The notes: generated by a model from the letters alone, not told the origin. Counted from the stretch's first letter, positions 1-5,422 are shown. The stretch: DNA of 5,588 nt from Planctomycetota bacterium (GCA_024278415.1 JAJRTI010000919.1:1-5588); one strand, 5' to 3'. A program made the numbers and translations.

Positions 1-972
1 GCACACGCCCGGGATATCCTTCAGCTTGCGCGTCATGGGCGCAACCATCATGTCGCAGGTCGACGTGCCGAGGATTTTGACGAGCGTGCCTTCCTTGATG
101 CCCGATCCGACCGCGCCAAAGTGTGCGTCGAACGCTCCCACGGCCACGGGGATGCCCGCGGGCAGGCCGACCTTCTTGGCCATGGCCTTGGTCAAGCAGC
201 CAGCCACTTGGTCGGCGGCCTCGGCCTTGTCGTAGAGCCGGTCGCGCAGGCTCGCCAACTCAGGCGACAGCTTCTTGAGGAACTTTTTGCTCGGCAAGCC
301 GCCCCACGAGTCGTTGTACATGGCCTTGTGCCCCGCCGCGCACACGCCGCGCACGACCTTGCTTGGATCGAGGTTGCCGGTGATGTACGCCGGCACGAAG
401 TCGCATGCCTCGACCCACGAGTACGCCGCGTCGAAGACCTTGGGCGACGTGCGCTGGCAGTGCCACACCTTGCTCCAGAACCACTCGGACGAATACGTCC
501 ACCCGCACTTCGCGAGGTAAGGCACGCCGGTCTTCTTGGCGATGTCCGTGATCGTCGCGGCCTCCTCGTACGCGGTGTGGTCCTTCCACAGCCAAGCGTA
601 CGCGGCCAGATCCTTCTTGAACTTCGGCTGCATGGCCAACGGCGCGCCGTCCTTGTCAACAGGGATCGGCGTGGAGCCGGTGTGATCGATACCGATGCCA
701 ACGACCTTGTCCGCGTCGAACCCCTTGGCCTTCTTGGCCTGCTTGACGGCCGAGCCTACCGACGCGACGAAGCCCTTGATGTAATCGGCCGGGTTCTGCC
801 GCGCGAGGTTGGGATCCTTCGGATCGAGCAGGATACCGTCCTTGCCGCTGGGGTAGTTGTACACGTGCGTGCCCAGTTCCTTGCCGTTGCGCACGTCGAC
901 GACCAGCGCGCGCACGCTGTTGGTGCCGAAGTCAACGCCGATGGAGAACTGCGCGGGTTTCTTCTTAGCCAT
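1..972 (-). CDS. araB: Ribulokinase, N-terminal 324 codons (gene continues past the left edge)
   Basis: Ribulokinase phosphorylates L-ribulose (and often other ribuloses) with ATP to ribulose 5-phosphate, the second cytoplasmic step of L-arabinose breakdown after arabinose isomerase. The frame stays open from ATG at 972 to base 1, so the C-terminal part (E. coli AraB is about 566 aa) is missing. Visible FGGY-kinase features: the N-terminal phosphate-binding loop IGVDFGTNSVRALVVD (residues 11-26), GIGIDHTGSTPIPVD (92-106), LWKDHTA (128-134), SSEWFWSKVWH (161-171), AAGHKAMYNDSWGGLP (212-227), and AVGAFDAHFGAVGSG (277-291), in which D282 is the expected catalytic base. LVKILGTSTCD (297-307) follows. 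These are AraB-specific matches, not merely generic FGGY ones. The start is fixed by homology and a strong Shine-Dalgarno. The gene lies 219 bp downstream of the arabinokinase-like gene on the same strand. The N-terminal MAKKK tail is slightly longer than in E. coli. Confidence 0.94.
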   Translation of the reverse strand, partial: MAKKKPAQFSIGVDFGTNSVRALVVDVRNGKELGTHVYNYPSGKDGILLDPKDPNLARQNPADYIKGFVASVGSAVKQAKKAKGFDADKVVGIGIDHTGSTPIPVDKDGAPLAMQPKFKKDLAAYAWLWKDHTAYEEAATITDIAKKTGVPYLAKCGWTYSSEWFWSKVWHCQRTSPKVFDAAYSWVEACDFVPAYITGNLDPSKVVRGVCAAGHKAMYNDSWGGLPSKKFLKKLSPELASLRDRLYDKAEAADQVAGCLTKAMAKKVGLPAGIPVAVGAFDAHFGAVGSGIKEGTLVKILGTSTCDMMVAPMTRKLKDIPGVC

Positions 973-980
973 GGCTTGCC

Positions 981-987
981 TTCCTCC
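981..987 (-). promoter_or_regulatory. Shine-Dalgarno of araB
   Basis: On the minus strand GGAGGAA lies 8 nt before the ATG at 972, an almost ideal anti-16S complement. It supports this ATG as the araB start. It is much stronger than the site before the upstream kinase gene and than anything before typA. Confidence 0.75.
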
Positions 988-1048
988 GTGGGTCTCTGGT
1001 TTGGGGCGCCGCTCGCGAGAGACGGGCAAGGGGCAGCGCGACCGCGTC

Positions 1049-1078
1049 ACTATAACGAATGGGGCCTCCTTCACGCAA
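1049..1078 (-). promoter_or_regulatory. Candidate internal promoter for araB
   Basis: Minus strand: TTGCGT (-35, 1078-1073), 18-bp spacer, TATAGT (-10, 1054-1049). The -10 matches the sigma-70 consensus at 5 of 6 positions; the -35 matches only at TTG. A start near 1042 would give a leader of about 70 nt. It would let araB be expressed apart from the upstream kinase gene. The weak -35 keeps confidence low. The same -35 hexamer stands before typA. Confidence 0.33.
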
Positions 1079-1080
1079 TT

Positions 1081-1096
1081 GGGCTCCGGCGAGCCC
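1081..1096. repeat. Small perfect hairpin in the spacer between the kinase gene and araB
   Basis: Arms GGGCTC and GAGCCC enclose a 4-nt loop. It sits just upstream of the candidate araB -35. No T-tract follows on either strand, so it is not a clear terminator. It may be an operator or mRNA-processing hairpin, or chance in GC-rich DNA. Confidence 0.3.
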
Positions 1097-1161
1097 CCGG
1101 GGCCGCGGTGCGTCAAACGACGAGGCTGCCCTCAGAAAGGCGGTTCGGGGGACACGACGTC

Positions 1162-1176
1162 GGACGCTTCGCGTCC
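1162..1176 (-). terminator. Short hairpin just after the GHMP kinase stop, possible weak terminator
   Basis: Arms GGACGC and GCGTCC flank a 3-nt loop, starting 15 nt past the TAG stop of the arabinokinase-like gene. There is no downstream T-run on the minus strand, so intrinsic termination would be weak. It could instead mark the 3' end after processing and allow partial read-through into araB. The GGACG/CGTCC stem core recurs in the hairpins at 2881-2904 and 2932-2955. Confidence 0.3.
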
Positions 1177-1191
1177 TTGGTTCATGTGCCC

Positions 1192-2658
1192 CTACGGCTT
1201 GTACTTCTCGTATCCGAATTCGATCGCGCCGGGCGAGGTGCCCGAAAAGATCTGCCCCTCCATGCGCATGCGTTGCTGGTAAAGCCCGAGCAACTCTTCG
1301 AATCCCATGCCGACTGTGTCCTTGCGGCCCAGCAGCGCAACCGTGCCGCCAAGACCGGTGCCGGTGATCTTGGCTCCGTAGATGCCCTTGGCGATGCCGA
1401 TGTTCCGCGCCATGCGCACGAGAAAATTCGTGAGCATGCAGTCGAGCCCGCAGCGCGTGCGGTAGCTCCAGTGCGAGCCGTACATGAGCCGGCCGGCCTC
1501 CATCATGGGCTCGTCGTTGTCCGCGTCGTGCGACCGCTCGATGCACTTCAGGAAGTCCGCGGCGCGTTCATTCTCGTAGATGGGGTGCCCCGTGCGGCTC
1601 CGCACGCGGTACGTCGTCTCCGGATCGACTGCGGCCGCGGCGTCAATGGCTTTGCCGTACTGGCGGAGGAACTCGTGGCCGGCCATCTGCGTGGGCAGCC
1701 GGCCCTCATGCTGTGCCTTGAACTCCCGAGAGGACATGTTGCACAAGTAGGCCTCGATCGCGGCCACGTCCTCCCCGTCTGCGCCGTCTGCGCGCATCCG
1801 CTCGACAATGATGCGATGGCCCATGGCCGTTGCCGTGCGGACCTCCAAATGCTCCAGCGCACCCGCCTGGTGCTCGACGGTAGAGTTGACTGCGACGACC
1901 GCCCAATCGTCTGGGAGCCGAATGGGCGCTTCCGCACAGTCTGGCTGACAGCGAATCGGGAGCAGGCAGTGCTGCTGGCCCAGCGCGATGGCCAGATGGT
2001 TCATCACCCCGTCCGGCTCGCCAACGACCTCGGCCGAGATGCGACGGGCGAGCGTCGCCGTTCGATCCGGAGCGAGGCCCAAGTCGAACGCGACGTTGAG
2101 TCCGTGGACCGCGGCCACTTCGATGGCGGCCGATGCCCCCAAGCCAACGCTCCAAGGGATGTCGCCCGCGACGGCGATGTTGGCGCCGACTGCGGGCAGG
2201 TCCACCTCCTTTTCCCGCAGCAACACGCAGAACGCCCCAGCCACGTGCGCGGCCCACTTGGTCTTCGCATCTGCCGCGAGCAGCTTGTGCGCGCGATCGT
2301 AAGAGATAGGTTTGCCCCCCTTGCAGAGATCATCCAGGCCCAGGCGCGCCTCCGCCGCGAGGCCATGGGCCTCTGCGTTCGCGCTGCGGATGCGAATCTG
2401 CCTGTCTTTGCGTCTCTGGATGCCAAGCACCACCCCGACGTCGAGCAGGCTCTCGCACACCAACGCGCCGCTGTAGTTGGCGATGCCGCCCATGAGGTCG
2501 AGCCGCGCCGGCGCCCGCACCACAAACACGTCGCCCGTGCCGCCGAAGTGGGCGCCCAAATCACCCCACTTCTCCGAGTGCCCATGGAGTGCCTTGCCGA
2601 ACTCCTTCACGTCGAGGAGGTCAAACCCAGATTGCGATTTCGTCTTCCGGAACGCCAT
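1192..2658 (-). CDS. GHMP kinase of the L-arabinokinase/galactokinase family, with substituted active-site residues
   Basis: A 488-aa cytoplasmic sugar kinase homologue. L-arabinokinases convert L-arabinose to L-arabinose 1-phosphate with ATP. The best recalled match is the C-terminal kinase domain of plant ARA1. Shared landmarks: RAPARLDLMGGIANYSG (48-64; GHMP motif 1), PISYDRAHKLLAAD then KWAAHVAG (117-141), IPWSVGLGASAAIEVA (167-182; motif 2), VVGEPDGVMNH (211-221), ICQP-like IRCQP (235-239), YLCNMS (304-309), HPIYENERA (358-366), YGAKITGTGLGGTVALLG (427-444; motif 3) and a TSPGAIEFGYEKYK tail (474-487). The arginine of motif 1 (R52) is kept. The aspartate of the IADYSG motif is N61, the aspartate of GVMDQ is N220, motif 2 has GLGAS rather than a triple serine, and motif 3 has GTGLGG rather than GGGSGG. 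The protein lacks the glycosyltransferase-like N-terminal half of plant ARA1. It is first in a probable operon with araB. Substrate and activity are uncertain; it could be a diverged sugar-1-kinase or a sugar sensor. Confidence 0.88.
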   Translation of the reverse strand: MAFRKTKSQSGFDLLDVKEFGKALHGHSEKWGDLGAHFGGTGDVFVVRAPARLDLMGGIANYSGALVCESLLDVGVVLGIQRRKDRQIRIRSANAEAHGLAAEARLGLDDLCKGGKPISYDRAHKLLAADAKTKWAAHVAGAFCVLLREKEVDLPAVGANIAVAGDIPWSVGLGASAAIEVAAVHGLNVAFDLGLAPDRTATLARRISAEVVGEPDGVMNHLAIALGQQHCLLPIRCQPDCAEAPIRLPDDWAVVAVNSTVEHQAGALEHLEVRTATAMGHRIIVERMRADGADGEDVAAIEAYLCNMSSREFKAQHEGRLPTQMAGHEFLRQYGKAIDAAAAVDPETTYRVRSRTGHPIYENERAADFLKCIERSHDADNDEPMMEAGRLMYGSHWSYRTRCGLDCMLTNFLVRMARNIGIAKGIYGAKITGTGLGGTVALLGRKDTVGMGFEELLGLYQQRMRMEGQIFSGTSPGAIEFGYEKYKP

Positions 2659-2668
2659 GCAGTTCGGA

Positions 2669-2675
2669 TCCCTCT
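2669..2675 (-). promoter_or_regulatory. Shine-Dalgarno of the GHMP kinase gene
   Basis: AGAGGGA on the minus strand, with 10 nt before the ATG at 2658. This is a moderate ribosome-binding site at slightly long spacing. It supports this ATG, which also begins just inside the family's conserved region. Confidence 0.5.
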
Positions 2676-2711
2676 TGACGTGCCTTGCGCTCTTACCGGC
2701 GGTCTGTGTGA

Positions 2712-2740
2712 AGTCTAATGAAGACAGCGGGAGGTGTCAA
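2712..2740 (-). promoter_or_regulatory. Promoter of the GHMP kinase (and probably araB) transcript
   Basis: Minus strand: perfect TTGACA (-35, 2740-2735), exactly 17 bp, then TAGACT (-10, 2717-2712; 4 of 6). The predicted start near 2705 gives a 5' leader of about 47 nt. The position directly ahead of the first gene and the ideal spacing make it credible. No clear operator palindrome overlaps it, so the sequence itself does not show how it is controlled. Confidence 0.62.
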
Positions 2741-2880
2741 CATGAACTTGTTCACGAGCTTCCCTCGAATGCGCAACCGTCCCATCCCAAGGCCAGTGTG
2801 GCGGGAGGGTGTGGCGATTGTGGCGTGCGCATAGGCAGCATGGGCGAGCGGCGCAGCCGCCCTGCAAGTGTAAACCACTC

Positions 2881-2904
2881 GCGCTGGACGGCCACGTCCA
2901 GCGC
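2881..2904. repeat. Perfect hairpin, 10-bp arms, 4-nt loop
   Basis: Arms GCGCTGGACG and CGTCCAGCGC enclose GCCA. It shares the GGACG/CGTCC core with the hairpin 27 bp further on. No T-tract follows. It could be a repetitive extragenic palindrome, a protein-binding site between the divergent promoters, or a bidirectional transcription barrier. Confidence 0.7.
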
Positions 2905-2931
2905 ACCGGGAGCGGCAGGCCGTTCGCCACA

Positions 2932-2955
2932 GCGGCGGACGTGGTCGTCCGCCGC
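2932..2955. repeat. Perfect hairpin, 10-bp arms, 4-nt loop (second of a pair)
   Basis: Arms GCGGCGGACG and CGTCCGCCGC enclose TGGT. Size, loop length and inner stem match the hairpin at 2881-2904; where the outer stem differs, both arms differ in a pairing-preserving way. The inner eight bases of each arm (GGCGGACG and CGTCCGCC) also form the hairpin at 5094-5113 beyond typA, in swapped order. Confidence 0.7.
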
Positions 2956-2968
2956 GGGCGGCTCGAAA

Positions 2969-3007
2969 GCCGAGCGCAACCGCAATAGCCCCCTCTTTGC
3001 GCTCGGC
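2969..3007. repeat. Perfect 11-bp inverted repeat with 17-nt loop upstream of the typA promoter
   Basis: Arms GCCGAGCGCAA (2969-2979) and TTGCGCTCGGC (2997-3007). It ends about 50 bp before the candidate typA -35. The wide spacing fits a dimeric regulator site as well as an RNA hairpin; the sequence does not decide. The arms resemble the centre of the long palindrome at 5325-5380 except for one swapped G/C pair. Confidence 0.6.
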
Positions 3008-3058
3008 AGATTGGCCTCAGGGCGAGTGGGCGGGAGGGGGCCGCGCCGCGCGTCGCCA

Positions 3059-3086
3059 TTGCGTTGCTGAGCCAACATGCTACAAT
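3059..3086 (+). promoter_or_regulatory. typA: Candidate extended -10 promoter of typA
   Basis: TTGCGT (-35, 3059-3064), 16-bp spacer, TACAAT (-10, 3081-3086; 5 of 6), with a TG dinucleotide one base before the -10 (extended -10). The start would fall near 3093, leaving a leader of about 46 nt before the ATG at 3139. If real, it rules out translation from the upstream TTG (3064) or ATG (3085) codons of the same frame. Confidence 0.5.
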
Positions 3087-3138
3087 GGTGGGTCTCCGCA
3101 CTCCTATGCGAAACACCGACACTTCCGCCTGCTGCTAC

Positions 3139-4998
3139 ATGAACCACATCCGCAACATCGCGATCATCGCGCATATTGATCACGGCAAGACGACGCTCAT
3201 CGATGCGATCTTCGCCGCGACGCACCAGTTTCGCTCGAACCAACGCGTCCACGAGCGCGTCATGGACAACAACGAACTCGAGCGCGAGCGCGGGATCACG
3301 ATCCGGTCCAAGCACTGCACGGTCACTTGGCGCGACTACCTCATCAACATCATTGATACGCCCGGCCATGCGGATTTCTCCGGCGAGGTCGAGCGCGTGC
3401 TGTCCATGGTCGACTCGGTGCTGTTGCTCGTGGATGCGAACGAGGGGCCCATGCCGCAGACGCGCTACGTGCTCATGCGCGCGCTCAAGCTCGGGCTGCG
3501 GCCCATCGTGGTCATCAACAAGGTCGATCGGCCCCAGGCGCGGCCGGACTTCGCGCTCGACAAGACCTTCGACCTGTTTGTCGAGTTGGGCGCGGACGAC
3601 GACCAAGTGGACTTTCCGGTGGTGTACGGATCGGCCCTCCACGGCTGGCTCGTGCGCGACTTGGACAACGACCCGCACGAGGGCATGGACGCGCTCTTCG
3701 AGACCATCGTCGAGCGCGTGCCGCCGCCAAGCGGAAATGCGGACGCGCCGTTCCTCATGCAGGTCAGCACCCTGGCGTGGAGCGACTACATCGGCCGCAT
3801 TGGCTGCGGCCGCGTGCTTCAGGGGAGCATCAAGCTGGGCGGCGCGATCCAGCGCATCGAAACGCGGTGGCGCGACGTGGACCGCGACGCGGGCTGGGAA
3901 GTGGTCGGCACGTCCGACGCCAAGGCCGTGCACATGTGGGTGACCCGCGGCCTCGATCGCGTGGAGGCCGAGGAGATCGTCGCCGGAGACATCGTGTGGC
4001 TCGCCGGACCGGACGAGATCAACATTGGCGACACCATCGCCGCGTCGGGCTTCGCAGACGCCGCGCTGCCGCCGCTGGAGATCGAGGAATCCACGGTCTC
4101 CATGTTCTTCCTCATCAACGACGGGCCCTTCGCGGGCGAGGAAGGCACCGCGATCACGCTGCGCCAACTGAAGGACCGCCTCGACCGCGAGCTGCGCACG
4201 AACGTGGCGCTGCACGTGGAGGATCTGGGCCGCGCGGACGGCGTCAAGGTGTCGGGCCGCGGGGAGTTGCACCTGGCGATCCTGATCGAAGAGATGCGCC
4301 GCGAGGGCTTGGAGTTGTGCGCGTCGCGGCCGGAAGTCATCACCCACACGGGCCCGAACGGGGAGACGTTGGAGCCCATGGAGCAGTTGATCATCGACGT
4401 GCCTCAAGACTACCAGGGCGTGGTGATCGAGAAGATCGCACAGCGCAAGGGCGAGATGCGGCACATGGAAAACTCGGGCACGGGCATCATCCGCATGGAA
4501 TTCCAGATCCCCACCCGCGGGCTCATCGGCTACCGGACCGAGTTCCTCACCGACACGCGTGGCTTGGGGATCATGACGTCTCGCCTCACCGGATATGGTC
4601 CCTGGCGCGGAGAGGTCGCGTCGCGCACGCGGGGCTCCGTCATCAGCATGTCCACGGGCACGGCGACCGCGTACCAGATCGAGAGCCTCCAGCAGCGTTG
4701 CACGCTGTTCGTGGAGCCCATGGAGCGCATCTACGAGGGGCAGATCGTGGGGGAGAACTCGCGGCCCATCGACATGCCCTGCAACCCCACGAAGCGCAAG
4801 CACCTGACCAACCACCGTTCGTCGACCAAGGACGGCACGGTCACGCTCGATGCAGTGCGCAAAATGTCCTTGGATCAGGCCCTGGAGTGGATCGCGGACG
4901 ACGAACTGGTCGAGGTGACGCCGAAGTCAATTCGGCTGCGCAAATCCATCCGCAGCACCGAGGGCCGCCGCGTCGCGCAACGCCGGCAGGCGAGCTAG
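3139..4998 (+). CDS. typA: Translational GTPase TypA/BipA
   Basis: Ribosome-associated GTPase of the EF-G/LepA class; in known bacteria it aids 50S assembly and growth under cold or other stress. The product is 619 aa (E. coli: 607). GTPase motifs: G1 AHIDHGKT (11-18), G2 RGIT (51-54), G3 DTPGH (73-77), G4 NKVD (127-130), G5 SAL (165-167). Domain II follows from about 200. Then come the conserved STVSMFF segment (about 318-324), VSGRGELHL (371-379), the TypA hallmark [11 protein letters not shown] (459-469), and a C-terminal domain ending [14 protein letters not shown] (589-602). All motif residues are intact. Compared with E. coli there are about 12 extra residues in domain II near 243-255 (tryptophan-rich, [13 protein letters not shown]), which accounts for the greater length. 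The start at 3139 is chosen because the family begins directly with RNIAIIAH; the frame is open further upstream but overlaps the promoter. No Shine-Dalgarno is visible before it. The gene is monocistronic by its surroundings. Confidence 0.97.
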   Translation: MNHIRNIAIIAHIDHGKTTLIDAIFAATHQFRSNQRVHERVMDNNELERERGITIRSKHCTVTWRDYLINIIDTPGHADFSGEVERVLSMVDSVLLLVDANEGPMPQTRYVLMRALKLGLRPIVVINKVDRPQARPDFALDKTFDLFVELGADDDQVDFPVVYGSALHGWLVRDLDNDPHEGMDALFETIVERVPPPSGNADAPFLMQVSTLAWSDYIGRIGCGRVLQGSIKLGGAIQRIETRWRDVDRDAGWEVVGTSDAKAVHMWVTRGLDRVEAEEIVAGDIVWLAGPDEINIGDTIAASGFADAALPPLEIEESTVSMFFLINDGPFAGEEGTAITLRQLKDRLDRELRTNVALHVEDLGRADGVKVSGRGELHLAILIEEMRREGLELCASRPEVITHTGPNGETLEPMEQLIIDVPQDYQGVVIEKIAQRKGEMRHMENSGTGIIRMEFQIPTRGLIGYRTEFLTDTRGLGIMTSRLTGYGPWRGEVASRTRGSVISMSTGTATAYQIESLQQRCTLFVEPMERIYEGQIVGENSRPIDMPCNPTKRKHLTNHRSSTKDGTVTLDAVRKMSLDQALEWIADDELVEVTPKSIRLRKSIRSTEGRRVAQRRQAS

Positions 4999-5009
4999 GG
5001 CGGGGACAT

Positions 5010-5039
5010 GTAGCCGCATGCGCTAGCATGCGGGAGCGG
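5010..5039. repeat. Repeat unit A after typA: GTAGCCG, hairpin, AGCATGCGGGAGCGG
   Basis: Begins 11 nt after the typA stop. It contains a perfect hairpin at 5014-5033 (arms CCGCATGC and GCATGCGG, 4-nt loop) and ends with the 15-mer AGCATGCGGGAGCGG (5025-5039), repeated exactly at 5116-5130. The hairpin is close enough to typA to act at the transcript's 3' end, but no T-run follows. Confidence 0.6.
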
Positions 5040-5057
5040 GTGCGGGTGCGGAGTCGG

Positions 5058-5090
5058 ACCGGTCGGACCTGCCCGATCGGTCCGACCGGT
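5058..5090 (+). terminator. Strong hairpin downstream of typA, possible terminator without T-tract
   Basis: Perfect 12-bp arms ACCGGTCGGACC (5058-5069) and GGTCCGACCGGT (5079-5090) with a 9-nt loop, 60 nt beyond the typA stop. The stem is long and GC-rich, as expected for a 3'-end hairpin, but no U-run follows, so Rho-assisted or hairpin-only termination would have to be assumed. It may equally be part of the palindrome family in this spacer. Confidence 0.45.
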
Positions 5091-5130
5091 AGCCGTCCGC
5101 CCTACGGCGGACGCCAGCATGCGGGAGCGG
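5089..5130. repeat. Repeat unit B after typA, with a different hairpin inserted
   Basis: Same frame as unit A: GTAGCCG at 5089-5095 and AGCATGCGGGAGCGG at 5116-5130. Its central hairpin is different and longer: CGTCCGCC (5094-5101), loop CTAC, GGCGGACG (5106-5113). The two units therefore share ends but not the hairpin between them. Confidence 0.55.
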
Positions 5131-5154
5131 AGCGCTAAGGGATTCACAGATCGC

Positions 5155-5183
5155 TTGACAGTGGTGTCTGGCGGGTCTAGCAT
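5155..5183 (+). promoter_or_regulatory. Near-consensus sigma-70 promoter upstream of the last gene
   Basis: Perfect TTGACA (5155-5160), exactly 17 bp, TAGCAT (-10, 5178-5183; 4 of 6). The architecture matches the kinase promoter at 2712-2740 (TTGACA, 17 bp, a -10 starting TAG and ending T). Transcription would start near 5190, just before the first hairpin of the array and about 360 nt before the start codon at 5552. Confidence 0.55.
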
Positions 5184-5194
5184 GCACCTTTGCC

Positions 5195-5211
5195 GGCCTA
5201 AAGCATAGGCC
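5195..5211. repeat. Short hairpin, 6-bp arms
   Basis: GGCCTA and TAGGCC with a 5-nt loop, about 5 nt after the predicted transcription start. A hairpin at the extreme 5' end would be expected to stabilise the transcript. Confidence 0.45.
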
Positions 5212-5232
5212 CTCGCCCTGTCGGCCGAGGGG

Positions 5233-5247
5233 GTCGGCTACGCCGAC
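5233..5247. repeat. Short hairpin, 6-bp arms, 3-nt loop
   Basis: GTCGGC and GCCGAC enclose TAC. It is the second in the array. The CTACG sequence at its turn is also found at the turn of the hairpin at 5094-5113. Confidence 0.45.
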
Positions 5248-5258
5248 TCAGGAAACGC

Positions 5259-5283
5259 CTCCGCAGGGCTTGTCCCTGCGGAG
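5259..5283. repeat. Perfect 10-bp hairpin, copy 1 of the CTCCGCA pair
   Basis: Arms CTCCGCAGGG (5259-5268) and CCCTGCGGAG (5274-5283), loop CTTGT. Its stem is the same as that of 5423-5447 at nine of ten base pairs; the tenth is G:C here and C:G there. Confidence 0.7.
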
Positions 5284-5322
5284 CAGCGATTGAAAGCCAG
5301 ATCAACGCCTTTTGGCCCATTC

Positions 5323-5382
5323 TTTCCCCTCCCCTTGCCTTTCCGCTCGGCATGCCGAGCGGAAAGGCAAGGGGAGGGGAGA
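5323..5382. repeat. Long perfect palindrome (56 bp, extendable to 60)
   Basis: From 5325 to 5380 every base is complementary to its mirror base about the centre between 5352 and 5353, with no spacer (centre CGGCATGCCG). One T/G mismatch (5324/5381) and one more pair (5323/5382) extend it to 60 bp. The left arm is pyrimidine-rich and the right arm purine-rich. Neither strand has a T-run after it. As RNA it would form a stem of about 28 bp; as DNA it could extrude a cruciform, and such spacerless palindromes are usually unstable in bacteria. It could also be an assembly artefact. Confidence 0.9.
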
Positions 5383-5407
5383 AGACAGGTACGAGTCGGG
5401 CCTGTCT
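5383..5407. repeat. Hairpin, 7-bp arms, 11-nt loop, abutting the long palindrome
   Basis: AGACAGG (5383-5389) and CCTGTCT (5401-5407). It begins at the base after the extended palindrome ends, so the two stems could stack. Confidence 0.45.
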
Positions 5408-5422
5408 GGCTCCCAATCATGG

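Larger units (their letters stand above)
2741..3058. other. Divergent spacer between kinase and typA promoters: noncoding, hairpin-rich
   Basis: About 320 bp with no credible gene. It holds three strong perfect inverted repeats (listed separately), a minor GCGGC/GCCGC hairpin at 2848-2860, and a GTGGCG hexamer repeated three times between about 2800 and 2825. The open frames that cross it are GC-driven and match no family. It has no tRNA or rRNA signature. Confidence 0.6.

Noticed and set aside
121..2718. 865-codon open frame on the plus strand opposite the two kinase genes
   Set aside because: It runs antisense through araB, the intergenic gap and the kinase gene. Its product is Arg/His/Val/Ala-rich without any family motif, as expected for the complement of GC-rich coding DNA, and the opposite strand has unambiguous conserved proteins.
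3064..3138. N-terminal extension of TypA from TTG at 3064
   Set aside because: The family starts at RNIAIIAH, the extra 25 residues have no conserved match, and the region overlaps a likely promoter -10.
2752..4815. 687-codon open frame on the minus strand opposite typA
   Set aside because: Antisense shadow of typA with biased composition (His, Arg, Ala, Val, Asp) and no recognisable domain. It also crosses the hairpin-rich spacer.
3777..5138. 453-codon open frame on the plus strand inside and beyond typA
   Set aside because: Frameshifted reading of typA with an Arg/His/Gly-rich product. typA is intact in its own frame.
5323..5382. Long palindrome as an intrinsic terminator
   Set aside because: No T-run follows on either strand and the stem is far longer than usual terminators. 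It also lies between a promoter and the next gene rather than after a gene.
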